From Methanoregula sp. (lineage in GTDB: Archaea > Halobacteriota > Methanomicrobia > Methanomicrobiales > Methanospirillaceae): a DNA stretch of 45,869 bases. The notes below the pieces were generated by a model. That model was not told the DNA's origin. It saw only the letters and a list, made by a program, of their open reading frames with translations, and did not search any database. The stretch spans positions 1 through 45,869 of the forward strand of contig NZ_JAQTQD010000021.1 of assembly GCF_028712425.1 (NCBI RefSeq), read 5' to 3'. The position numbers were made by a program, and so were the translations under genes. Below are positions 1-9,100 of this stretch, in pieces; positions within the stretch are counted from its first letter, which is position 1, and each line of letters starts with the position of its first letter.

Positions 1-2
1 GA

Positions 3-209
3 GCGGATCTGAAAGCTCGGTTATACCAAATGCAGAGGAAGGAAATCTCTTGCAAGATTATCCTTGCTAACCTTGACAGATTCATTCAATTTATCTTAAT
101 TGAGGATTTCTACAGAGCAAAAAATTTCGAGCAAGTTCTGATTGATCCGGATCGCAAAATCAATCACGATCCGGACCGCGCTGAAATTTTTTCAAGCAGG
201 GTCCGATAA
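3..209 (+). CDS. possible 3' end of an unidentified gene (partial)
   Basis: One frame is open from the left edge to a TAA at 207-209, giving 68 residues with no start codon inside the window. The sequence is mixed charged and hydrophobic (it contains FIQFILIEDFYRAKNFEQ), and I do not recognise a family. A second frame (positions 2-70) is also open but shorter. The region is AT-richer than the downstream genes and an inverted repeat (196-202 with 224-230) covers the stop codon. It may be the C-terminus of a real gene or chance reading through non-coding sequence; there is no other support. Confidence 0.25.
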   Translation, partial: ADLKARLYQMQRKEISCKIILANLDRFIQFILIEDFYRAKNFEQVLIDPDRKINHDPDRAEIFSSRVR

Positions 210-360
210 AAAATTTTCAATCGAACCCTGCTGCAATTCTCCATCAAGAGTCACGACCAGGACGAGATCCTGGATTGAGGCAGCACCTCGTATTTCACGA
301 CATATACTGTCGATACTCCTCCAGAACCCCCCTATATATTAGTGCGTTTCCGGACCAGTC

Positions 361-384
361 GAAGAACGACATTCGTCGTTCTTC
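361..384. repeat. stem-loop of the GAAGAA/TTCTTC family, isolated copy
   Basis: A perfect 10-bp stem (GAAGAACGAC at 361-370 with its complement at 375-384) closes a 4-base loop ATTC. The base of the stem, GAAGAA paired with TTCTTC, is the same as in the clusters near 3.9 kb and 33.8 kb, while the top of the stem differs and is compensated on the other arm. No oligo-T follows that would mark it as a simple terminator. Confidence 0.75.
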
Positions 385-437
385 TTCAGTCGGATTTTGC
401 CCTATATTAATAGTGCAAAATCCTCCTCTTCAAAAAA

Positions 438-505
438 ACCCGTCACGGGTCAGTAACCTGTCACGGGTATCTGACCTGTGACAGGTTAGTTGACCCGTAT
501 AAGGG
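438..505. promoter_or_regulatory. array of 13-bp palindromes at 18-bp spacing (candidate operator array)
   Basis: Three copies of a 13-bp palindrome with consensus ACCYGTSACRGGT lie at 438-450, 456-468 and 474-486. A fourth half-copy, ACCCGT, lies at 493-498. The starts are 18, 18 and 19 bases apart and the spacers are unrelated 5-6-base sequences. The copies differ at symmetric positions and the first and third remain perfectly palindromic, as expected for a dimeric DNA-binding protein. No convincing gene starts immediately next to the array, so the target is unknown. Confidence 0.5.
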
Positions 506-1156
506 AATCCTAAATCTGATGAACTTCTCCCGTCGAAGAAATGAGGACTCATGTTCCCCAAACCCCTTTTCTGGAATGTAACTTCCCATAAAAACTATCT
601 CCCCGTAAATCGCTCCTTTTTCGGATCGGAGCCCAATTTGAAAAACCGACTTTTTGGAAGTCGCATTTTTTCGCGAATTACAGTACACCATTTTTAAAAT
701 ACGCCCATTGCGTTGATAGTATCCCCATTCAAGACCATATTAGCCTCCAAAAACTACCTAATTGGTGCCTTTTATTTCAACGATCGTCATTTTTTCTGGG
801 CATGAGCACGCGAAATCAACCGGGAGGCGCCGGCGATCCGGGGCACACCGTCGGAGAATGAGATCTCCCATCGTAGACCGTTACCTGAAAAGGGGGGTTT
901 CCCCATATCTCACCATCCACAGCCTGATCCGGCAGGAGATCGGCCAAAAGAATGTGGCTAAAATTTACCTCTGGTTTTCAGACGTGAAAATGGTTGTCGG
1001 AACGTGAATTATTCCCCCATTTTTGAGAATTATTCCCTCTGGTTCCGGAAAAGGGAGAAATCCGGGCCCTATACGTGCCCGTATTGGAGCACCTCAAAAA
1101 AGGGGATTCCATCCGGGAGCGGATTCCCGAAAAAGGGTATCTCCTGGACAAAATTC
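506..1156. other. gene-poor region with degraded coding-like scraps
   Basis: No intact gene is supported here. The first half is AT-rich with small hairpins (for example CGACTT...AAGTCG near 640). From about 860 to 1006 a plus-strand frame reads IVDRYLKRGVSPYLTIHSL. After a frame change another plus frame (about 1027-1197) reads VLEHLKKGDSIRERIPEKGY and ends in TAA inside the 3' end of the minus-strand DUF1624 gene. The change of frame suggests the remains of a decayed gene. The family is not recognised. Confidence 0.3.
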
Positions 1157-1948
1157 TCACAGAACCTTCGTCCCGGTCACCGCAGCAAGCAGTAAAATAA
1201 TCACCGGCTGGTGGACGAGATAGATCACGAGCGAATGCCGGCCGAGAAACGAAAGGGGCCGGACAAAATATTCCGGCAGGGGTTTCAGGGCAAAATGCCG
1301 GGTCCCGCCCGCGTATAAAAATGCCCCGGCCCCCATCCCGATCAGGACAACGCCCAGCCACGGGAAGAGCGGCGTGTAATCGACCGACCAGAACGATGGT
1401 GTATGGATCCCAAGCGGCAGGAGGAAGAGCGGAGGCGACGGAAGGCTGATGCGGCTCGTCACGAACCACCCGATGAGGATACACAGAATTCCTGCAGGAA
1501 TATTCCAGGCCTTAAGCCGCAAGAAGAGCGGCGAGAGCATCACCGAGACGCCGATCAGGTGCAGGATGCCGAAGATGACATAACCTTGGGGAAGATAGAA
1601 CCAGGTTGCGAGCGTGACCAGCAGGCCGAGCGCAAAAATACCGGCCCCGCGGAGAATAAATTTTTTCGTAAGCGAAAAGCCCGATAATTTCACCGCAGCA
1701 CGGTCATGGCTGATGACAAGCGAGACCCCGACAATCAGGAGAAAGAGTGTCGCGGTTGCATACGCAAAGTACCGCCAGAACCCGGTCGCGACATCGACCG
1801 GGAATATCGCAAAGAACGAGAGGTCGAAGACAGTGTGGAAGACGATCATCATGAGGATCGCGATCCCGCGGGCGCAATCGATCTCCCACAGCCGCGACTG
1901 CCTGCCCATGCACAGATATCGTCGTTGTTGCATCATATGTATTGCCAT
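1157..1948 (-). CDS. DUF1624-family polytopic membrane protein (acyltransferase-like)
   Basis: The protein opens with the typical DUF1624 motif (RLWEIDCARGIAILMMIVFH) followed by about seven hydrophobic segments. It ends with the GRHSLVIYLVHQP motif shared with heparan-alpha-glucosaminide N-acetyltransferase-like and acyltransferase-3 families. DUF1624 proteins are integral membrane proteins thought to acylate surface glycans or lipids; the substrate here is unknown. Possible starts are ATGs at 1948, 1936, 1933 and 1909, none with a clear ribosome-binding site. I chose 1948 because a TATA-like element at 1981-1990 would place transcription start near 1957, implying a nearly leaderless message. 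The family motif itself begins right after the ATG at 1909, so that start is also reasonable. It is divergent from mmp8. Confidence 0.82.
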   Translation of the reverse strand: MAIHMMQQRRYLCMGRQSRLWEIDCARGIAILMMIVFHTVFDLSFFAIFPVDVATGFWRYFAYATATLFLLIVGVSLVISHDRAAVKLSGFSLTKKFILRGAGIFALGLLVTLATWFYLPQGYVIFGILHLIGVSVMLSPLFLRLKAWNIPAGILCILIGWFVTSRISLPSPPLFLLPLGIHTPSFWSVDYTPLFPWLGVVLIGMGAGAFLYAGGTRHFALKPLPEYFVRPLSFLGRHSLVIYLVHQPVIILLLAAVTGTKVL

Positions 1949-1980
1949 GAACGCGGGCGGGAACCTGCCTGCATGCAATA

Positions 1981-1990
1981 ATCCTATATC
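1981..1990 (-). promoter_or_regulatory. TATA-like element in the DUF1624/mmp8 divergent gap
   Basis: Read on the minus strand this is GATATAGGAT, resembling an archaeal box A about 25-30 bases upstream of a plausible transcription start for the DUF1624 gene. On the plus strand the same bases (CTATATC) sit 35 bases before the mmp8 ATG, so the element could serve either direction. Confidence 0.3.
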
Positions 1991-2023
1991 CCCTGAAACA
2001 AACAGGTGTTGGGAAGATCCATC

Positions 2024-2884
2024 ATGACGCAGGGAAACGACGAGCATGTCATCGAAGCGATCGGCCAGTGCCGGATCGTGATCCACAACGGAAAGGTTGT
2101 TGAAGTCGGGGAGCCCCTGATCCGCGACTGCCCGCTTGCGAAAAAATTCGCGTACCCGATCCCGGATATCACGAAAGAGTCGGTGAAAGCAAACATTGAG
2201 CACCGGATCAAGGCATTCGGCATGTGCACACCGGACCGGGAGGTCATCGACAACCGGGAGTTTGTCGGGTTCGGGGCATCGGAACTGATCAGTTTCGGGA
2301 TCCTGGCCGGGCTGCTCGATGCAGCCGTCATTGCCTGCGACGGGGCCGGCACGGTCGTTGCCACAAAACCGGCGCTGGTACAGGGGATCGGGGGGCGGAT
2401 GTCCGGCCTTGCTTCCACCTGTCCCTACCCGCAGGTGATGGACCGTATCGAGAAGGAAGGTGGATTTGTCCTTGACCGGAAGCTGGCCACCATGGACGCG
2501 GTTGCCGGTGTCGCACTTGCCGCATCGAAAGGATTCAAAAAGATCGCCGTCACGGTTGCAGGGCCCGGGGCTGCAATGATGATCCGTAAAATCCACCCGG
2601 ATTCATTCATCGTCGGCGTCCACGTCACCGGGCTCACAAAACAGGAAGCCCTTGACCTGGTCGCGGCCTCTGATCTGGTAACTTCCTGCGCATCAAAAAC
2701 GATCCGGGAGGCGGTTGCGCAAAAAGCCCTTGTCCAGGCAGGAGTTGCCATACCGGTCTTTGCCATGACTCCCCGCGGGAAAGAGCTGATCATTGAGAAG
2801 ATCCGGCAGGGAAAAGAACCGGTCCTCATCAAGCCGACAAAACTTCCGGCGCTTGCGGATCAGCAACCGGGACCACTGGTCTGA
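2024..2884 (+). CDS. mmp8: methanogenesis marker protein 8 (DUF2099)
   Basis: 286 residues matching methanogenesis marker 8 throughout: VIEAIGQCRIVIHNGKVVEV near the N-terminus, FGMCTPDREV around residue 73, CDGAGTVVATKPALVQGIGG near 110 and GPGAAMMIRKIHP in the second half. The family is found almost only in methanogens and its exact biochemical role is not established; a link to methyl-coenzyme M reductase or its cofactors is inferred from its distribution. The ATG at 2024 fits the family N-terminus; an in-frame GTG at 2006 would add six residues. It is a single gene, divergent from the DUF1624 gene, with a GGGAAG stretch about 10 bases upstream. Nothing appears broken. Confidence 0.93.
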   Translation: MTQGNDEHVIEAIGQCRIVIHNGKVVEVGEPLIRDCPLAKKFAYPIPDITKESVKANIEHRIKAFGMCTPDREVIDNREFVGFGASELISFGILAGLLDAAVIACDGAGTVVATKPALVQGIGGRMSGLASTCPYPQVMDRIEKEGGFVLDRKLATMDAVAGVALAASKGFKKIAVTVAGPGAAMMIRKIHPDSFIVGVHVTGLTKQEALDLVAASDLVTSCASKTIREAVAQKALVQAGVAIPVFAMTPRGKELIIEKIRQGKEPVLIKPTKLPALADQQPGPLV

Positions 2885-2974
2885 ATACTCCCCGTTTCCC
2901 TCTTTTCACCAAAACTCTTTTCATGCAGCAATTATGAGCATAGATTACGTGCCCTGTTTGAAGGTGTTTCCATC

Positions 2975-3323
2975 ATGGCGGACACCTATTCCGTTCTTTA
3001 CGTAGACGATGAACCGGATCTCCTCGAACCGGGGAAACTCTTCCTGGAACACGATGGCCTGTTCACGGTATCTACTGCAGAGTCCGGGACCATTGCGCTG
3101 GAGATGATGAAAGAGCAGCAATTCGATGCCATCGTTTCCGATTACCAGATGCCCGAGTGCAACGGGCTCCGTTTCCTATGGCATTGTCAGCTCGGAACGG
3201 TACAAGGTCCGTGCCCGGCACCAGGATGGGTCCCTGTTTCCCGTCATCATCCATGGATCCCTGGCACGGTACAAGGGTAAGCCGGCGATCATCGGCTCGC
3301 TCACCGCAGGCGACAACACCTGA
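2975..3323 (+). pseudogene. broken REC-PAS response regulator (internal deletion plus frame change)
   Basis: The ATG at 2975 begins a good receiver domain (VLYVDDEPDLLEPGKLFLE, then IVSDYQMPECNGL with the phospho-acceptor Asp). The domain stops abruptly near 3168. From about 3174 a different frame carries the end of a PAS domain (SSERYKVRARHQDGSLFPV, then GSLARYKGKPAIIGSL), stopping at 3323. The simplest reading is a REC-PAS protein, of the same style as the large kinase at 6174, that lost its middle by deletion and was left out of frame. The surviving REC lacks the Lys/Thr region needed for normal switching, so function is unlikely. Confidence 0.8.
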
Positions 3324-3444
3324 TCCTGCATCATCCGTTTTTATTCTGCTTCCTTGCGCTTCATTCGGGGTGATGGTAAGTCTAATGAAGATGCAGGTTC
3401 ATGATACCACTCAGGGACACGGATGTCCTGACTGGTGTTTCATT

Positions 3445-3822
3445 ATGGTTGACAAAACACTTGGCGATGCCGAGAAAATGATCGGCAGCGGTGTATCAAG
3501 CCTGGGCAAAGGAGCCCAGGGATTCAGCAAGGAGTTCATGGACTTTTTGAACAAGTACCAGGTCATAGGGCTTGCGGTTGCGTTTGTCATCGGTTCTGCC
3601 GCAACGAAACTGGTCAATTCCACCGTGGCTGACATCATCATGCCCATCATCGCGGTCCTGATCCCCGGCGGGGACTGGCGGATGGCAACCCTGGAGATTG
3701 GCCCCCTGAAGTTCCTTGTCGGCGACTATGTCGGTGCCATCATCGACTTCACCATCATCGCACTCGTGATCTTCCTGTTGGTGAAATATATCATGAAAGG
3801 AGACACGACACAAAAGATCTGA
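3445..3822 (+). CDS. mscL: large-conductance mechanosensitive channel MscL
   Basis: 125 residues, the normal MscL length. The N-terminal helix leads into FLNKYQVIGLAVAFVIGSAA (first transmembrane segment, gate region). A periplasmic-type loop follows, then a second transmembrane segment (AIIDFTIIALVIFLLVKYI) and a short charged tail. MscL forms a homopentamer that releases solutes when membrane tension rises. The ATG at 3445 is chosen because the family starts just before the amphipathic helix; the frame stays open upstream but those codons overlap the broken REC-PAS gene and do not resemble MscL. A GGTG lies 9 bases upstream. The gene stands alone, with a stem-loop cluster just after it. Confidence 0.93.
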   Translation: MVDKTLGDAEKMIGSGVSSLGKGAQGFSKEFMDFLNKYQVIGLAVAFVIGSAATKLVNSTVADIIMPIIAVLIPGGDWRMATLEIGPLKFLVGDYVGAIIDFTIIALVIFLLVKYIMKGDTTQKI

Positions 3823-3840
3823 TGAATCCGAGACCTTCAT

Positions 3841-4100
3841 ATGAATCCGAATTGTTCTTCAGAACTATGAGGATGAGAAGAACTCATAAGAGTTCTTCGA
3901 AGGTCGAGGAAGAGAAGAACCGCAGGTTCTTCGAACCCCTCGCAAGTCGAAGAACGCCTTTTGGCGTTCTTCTCCAACCCGGGGATCGGAGAGGTCGGAG
4001 AATCTGAAGGGTTCATCAGAATCCTGAGGATGAGAAGATTTCAACAGAAATCTTCGAATCTCGACGAGCTGAAGGGAGGCATCAGCCGACCTTCAGGTCT
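3841..4100. repeat. cluster of GAAGAA/TTCTTC stem-loops with covarying stems
   Basis: Four perfect stem-loops share a stem base but differ at the tip. 3877-3898: 9-bp stem, ATAA loop. 3914-3932: 8-bp stem, GCA loop. 3949-3972: 10-bp stem, TTTT loop. 4034-4055: 9-bp stem, AACA loop. Each change on one arm is matched on the other. The units at 3877 and 4034 are both preceded by TGAGGATGA and followed by TTCGAA. The second is preceded by an imperfect hairpin with an ATCA loop (about 4009-4026). The cluster lies between mscL and the PKD gene, both on the plus strand; no protein is supported in it. Confidence 0.8.
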
Positions 4101-4440
4101 TAAGACCCCTCGTTCATCGTAGAAGATTTGAGATTCTTTTTTGCGTTCAGGGACTGACGTCCGCTCATAAAAATCCACACTTATTTTCTCATACCCGGGA
4201 TTGAAGAGCATACGATTCTTTTGTTTTCCTGGATTCAGCTAACCGCGGGGATCGCAATAATTCATCAGCATGTGCAGCGAACTGTTGGAGAATGAATTAA
4301 ACGATTCGTCTGCTTTGACAGCCGCGAGAAAGAACCGTGCTGAAGACAATCCCTTTATGATTCCGAAGAGAAAACAAAAACAGATACGAGCTAATCAATC
4401 ACCTCCACCAGTGTGTACCACTTCAATCGGGTGAACAATC
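4101..4440 (+). other. upstream region of the PKD/M50-like gene; possible 54-codon small ORF
   Basis: No conserved gene is recognised. An ATG at 4270 opens a 54-codon frame ending at a TGA at 4432-4434, six bases before the next gene's ATG. The product would be hydrophilic and basic, with two cysteines. Its codons (TTA, TTG, AGA, TCT) are unlike those of neighbouring genes and there is no clear ribosome-binding site, so I do not call it a gene. A GGGTGA at 4430-4435 is the ribosome-binding site of the gene at 4441. Confidence 0.25.
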
Positions 4441-5958
4441 ATGCACAACAAACAATTCCTCCTGCTTGTCCTGATCCTTACGGCCGGGCTGCTTACCGTA
4501 CCCGCTTGTGCGGCAGCAGCCGAGACATCGGGTCCGGGCTACATAACGGTTACCAATCCCCCGGTTGCTGAATTTTTCTCCAGCACCCGGCTTGGCCCGG
4601 CGCCGCTTACGGTCAGTTTCGCGGATACATCACGGGGCTTTTCTCCGATGGAGTATCACTGGGACTTTGGCGACGGGTCAACCTCTGACCGGGAGAACCC
4701 GACGCACACGTACACTGCAGATGGTGAATATACCGTCCGGCTCACGGTCACCAATATCTACGGCACCGATACCCGGAGTGAACCTGTGTATATTCAGGTC
4801 GGGAATCCCCCTGTTGCTGGCTTTTCCGCATTCCCGGTGGAGGGGATTGTCCCGTTAAGCGTATCGTTCTCTGACACCTCGGTAAACCGCCCTGTCGCAT
4901 GGCAGTGGGAGTTTGGTGACGGCGCAACATCTAAAGAACGGTCCCCGTTGCATTCCTACGCCGTACCCGGGACCTACACAGTCCGGCTCAGGGTATCCAA
5001 TGCATTTGGCAGCGACACCCTGTCCCGGACAGACCTCATCAGCGCAGGAAGCATTATTCCTGTCGAGTCGGCCAGCGACACCGGGGGACCAGTGCGAAAA
5101 GAAGGGATCATCGGCCTGATCCAGGAAGCAAAAGGTCCTGCGGCAACGAACCTTCCGGCATCTGCATACATCCCGGCACAGTTCATGGCGCTTGCCGCAG
5201 TCATCACGAGCATTGCGGTTCTCGTCATCCAGGTCATCGTCGCAAACATCGCGTTCATCTGGCAGGTAATCCTGAAGTTCATGAAGTTCTTTGCAGACCT
5301 TATCGGGGGGCATGCGATCGAGAAGCTGAGCGAGAAGGAGATTGCTGCACGGAAGATTGCCGCAAGGAAGATGGAGCAGCATTATTTCGGGCTCTCGGCA
5401 ACGGAAGTCCTTGTCATCGAGATCGCCATCATCGTTGTCGCGCTGGCATTCATGCTTGCGGACCGGGCCGAACTCACCCTTGACATGGTGCTCATTTACA
5501 TTGCTGTTGGTGCGGTATCCGTGCTGCTCCACGATTTTGCACACCGGTACATTGCCACACAACACGGGCAGGATGCAGACACCCAGTTCTGGGGCCTTGG
5601 AACCGTCATCATGTTCGTCACGGCATGGCTCTTTGGCAATGCATTCGGCGCCTCGTACCGGAACCTCGTGAACCGGAACGATGACGAAAACCCCCGGACG
5701 ATAGGGATCGAGATGGTGGCCGGGCCGGTTGTATCCATCATCCTCACGTTCGTCTTCCTGGCTATGGTGATGGTGGGAGGGATCTGGGCTGTTGCCGGAG
5801 GGATCGGGTTTACCATCAACCTTATCACTGCAGTCTACAGCCTGATGCCCATCGAGACCATGGATGGTCTTGCGATCTGGCGCTGGAACAAATCGCTCTA
5901 TCTCGCGCTCTTCATCCCACTCTTCGCATTCTACTGCGCGGTGTTTTTGCTGATATAG
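4441..5958 (+). CDS. exported PKD-repeat protein fused to an M50-like membrane domain
   Basis: 505 residues. A signal peptide (about 1-26) is followed by two PKD domains (about 38-120 and 122-202), each with the W-x-FGDG core and a YTVRL strand. A linker and several transmembrane segments fill roughly 245-280 and 320-505. The C-terminal part follows the order of site-2-type M50 proteases: HDFAH at 364-368 where HExxH is expected, AGP at 427-429, and an N-x-P-x-DG stretch around 460-476. The catalytic Glu of HExxH is Asp here, so activity is uncertain. PKD domains normally face outside and bind surface sugars or proteins, suggesting a membrane sensor or processing factor. The ribosome-binding site GGGTGA fits this ATG. 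The stop is TAG. Confidence 0.85.
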   Translation: MHNKQFLLLVLILTAGLLTVPACAAAAETSGPGYITVTNPPVAEFFSSTRLGPAPLTVSFADTSRGFSPMEYHWDFGDGSTSDRENPTHTYTADGEYTVRLTVTNIYGTDTRSEPVYIQVGNPPVAGFSAFPVEGIVPLSVSFSDTSVNRPVAWQWEFGDGATSKERSPLHSYAVPGTYTVRLRVSNAFGSDTLSRTDLISAGSIIPVESASDTGGPVRKEGIIGLIQEAKGPAATNLPASAYIPAQFMALAAVITSIAVLVIQVIVANIAFIWQVILKFMKFFADLIGGHAIEKLSEKEIAARKIAARKMEQHYFGLSATEVLVIEIAIIVVALAFMLADRAELTLDMVLIYIAVGAVSVLLHDFAHRYIATQHGQDADTQFWGLGTVIMFVTAWLFGNAFGASYRNLVNRNDDENPRTIGIEMVAGPVVSIILTFVFLAMVMVGGIWAVAGGIGFTINLITAVYSLMPIETMDGLAIWRWNKSLYLALFIPLFAFYCAVFLLI

Positions 5959-6173
5959 AGTATGTATATGTTGGTATTGGGGTTTCAGACGGAATTTTTT
6001 TGATATTTCCCCGGAAAAAGGAGCTGAATCCGTTGGATTGTCTGCATTTGCAGGAAAATACCGACAGATTTTTTCCTTTTTTTACAGAATAAAACCGAGT
6101 TGTATATCAGCCCCTGCGAGAAAATGTACATTGTTACAGCCCGGGGCATCGTCTCGTGCCAGGACGCCTGCAT

Positions 6174-9100
6174 ATGATTTCAGTCCTCTATGTAGATGAT
6201 GAAGAAGTGCTCCTTGACATTGGCAAGACGTACCTTGAGCGGACGGGCAAACTCAAAGTCGACATAACAACCTCTGTTTCACGCGCACTCGAACTCCTCT
6301 CGACCTCCCACTACGATGTGATCGTATCCGATTACCAGATGCCGGAAATGGATGGCATCGAATTTTTGAAGACCTTACGGAGGCAGTTCCCAAAACTGCC
6401 ATTCATCATTTTTACCGGCAAAGGACGGGAGGAGGTAGCGGTTGAGGCATTCGAGTACGGTGCGGACTTCTACATGCAGAAGGGGGGGGCTCCCAAGCCC
6501 CAGTTCACAGAACTTGCGCGGAAGATCATCACCGCCCACGAGCACCGGCAGGGGGAGTTCCATATCTACCGGCTCAACCGGCTCTACTCCCTCCTGAGTG
6601 CAACCAACAAGGCCATCGTGCGGAACACAAAAGTGCCTGACCTGCTCGAGGAGATCTGCAGGATCTCGGTTGAGAGCGGCGGGTTCCGGATGGCATGGGC
6701 CGGTATCGCCGGCGGATCCGATACTATTGGTCCCATTGCCTCGTACGGGCACACGGACGGCTTTCTGGAGACCCTGACCATGGCACCCGAAACGGATGAT
6801 CCCGAAAGCAGCCCGACGATAACTGCATTCCGTTCGGGGAAATGCACGATCTGCAACTCCCTACCTGAAGATCCGGAATCCTGCCCATGGAAAGATGAGG
6901 CCATCCGAAGGGGATACCAGGCAATCGCGGCGATCCCCTTTGCACGCGGCACGCGCTATGCCGGCGCCCTCACGCTCTGCGCCCCCGAGACCGGGTTCTT
7001 TGATGACCAGATTGTCTCCCTTCTGGAAGAGATGGCCCATGACCTGACCTTTGCCCTCCGTGTCCGTGAAGATGACGAGCGGAGGAAACGGGCAGAGGCT
7101 GAACTGCACAGGACAAACGTGGAACTTGCGGCAGCATACGAACAATTGACAGGGCAGGAAGAGGAACTTCGGGCAAACTACGATGAACTGAAACGGAGCG
7201 AAGATGCCCTGCGCCAGAGCGAGGAGAAATACCGCAGGATCGTAGAGACAGCAAACGAAGGTATCTGGGCACTGGACAAAGACTTTTCCATCTCCTTCAT
7301 CAACCGGAAATTCGCCGAGTTCCTCGGGTATTCCGAGCAGGAACTGATCGGGAAGAAGATCACAAGCCTCATGGGTGCGGAACATGCGCGGGATTACGGT
7401 GTCAGAAAGAAGAGCTGGAAGGAGGGGAAGAGCGAGCAGTTCGAATGCCGGTTCATCCGTAAAGACGGAAGTACCTGCTGGCTCCTTGTCTCCGGCTCTC
7501 CTTCTGTCGACACGACGGGCAATTTCACCGGCTCGTTTGCCATGGTCACGGATATCAGCAACCTCAAGGCTGCCGAGAACAAACTGGCAAGAAACGAGAA
7601 GAAGTTCCGGCATATTTTCGATGCCGCACCCTACCTGATCATCTCGGTCAACCGGCAGGGCATTATTGTCGACTGCAACCGCAAGATCCAGGACGTGCTG
7701 CAGTACGACAAGAGTGAGATCCTCGGAATGCCGTTTGACTCCCTCCTGCATGACGATGATAGTGCCGAAATGCAGGAACATTTCCGGCAGACACTGACAA
7801 CCGGTTCAGCAAAAAACCAGACATTTTCCATGCTGAGGAAAGATGGGACAAAGATCGGCGTCAGCCTTAGTTCCAGCGGGCTTAAAGACCAGCACGGGAC
7901 CTTCTTCCGGGTTGTCTGCATCATCGAGGATATCACCGAACTCCGGGAGATGCAGGATTCGCTGCTCAGGAAGAACGAGGACCTTGCCGCATCCTTTGAG
8001 GAACTGACTGCCATCGAGGAGGAACTCCGCCACCACCATGAAATCCTGCTGAAAAACGAGGCTGCCCTCAAGGCAAGCGAGGAGAAGTTCCGACGCATTG
8101 TGGAGACGGCAAACGAAGGCATCTGGATGCTTGATTCTGACTTCAACACCACGTTCGTCAACCGGAAACTCACGGAGTTCCTCGGCTATTCAGAAGAGGA
8201 GATCCTGGGGGAGAGCATCACCAGGTTCATGGCCGAGGAGCATGCAAAGGACCATGCAATAAGGAGACAGAACCGGATCGCCGGCAAAAGCGAACAGTTC
8301 GAATGCCGGTTTATCCGGAAAGACGGGAGCACGTGCTGGTTTTTGGTATCCGGTTCCCCGATCTTCGATGATGCTGGGTGTTTTACCGGTTCATTCGCCA
8401 TGGTGACGGATATCAGCCGTCTTAAAAATGCTGAAGAGAAACTGGCACGAAACGAGAAAAAGTTCCGGCATATCTTCGATGCCGCACCCTACCTGATCAT
8501 CTCGGTCAACCGGCAGGGCATCATTGTTGACTGCAACCGCAGGATGAACGACGTCCTCCAATACAACAAGGGCGAAATCCTCGGAAAACCGTTTGTGTCC
8601 CTTGTCCACGGGGATTATGCTGATACTGCAAAGGAGTATTTCCAGCAGGCGCTGACTACCGGCTCGTCACGGAACCAGATCTACCGGATGCAAAAGAAAG
8701 ACGGGACCAGCCTCGATGCCAGTGTCAGTGCAAGCGGGCTCAAAGACCAGCACGGGACCTTCTTCCGTGTTGTCTGCATTGTCGAGGACATTACCGGACT
8801 CCGTCAGATGCAGGAATCGCTGCTCAGGAAGAACGAGGACCTTGCAGCGTCCTTTGAAGAACTGACAGCCATCGAAGAGGAACTCCGTCACCACCACGAG
8901 GAACTGTTACGAAACGAGGCTGCCCTCAAGGCAAGCGAGGCCCGGTACCGGAATATCTTCGAGAATGCGATCCTGGGTATTTACCGGACTGCTCCGGACG
9001 GGACCATCATCGAGATCAACCCGGCCTTTGCACGGATATTCGGCTACACCACTCCCGATGAGATGAAGCAGTCGGTCAAATCCATGCGTGACCTGTATGC

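Noticed and set aside
461-691. 76-codon minus-strand frame near the left edge
   Set aside because: It runs through the palindrome array, has no family resemblance and no start signals.
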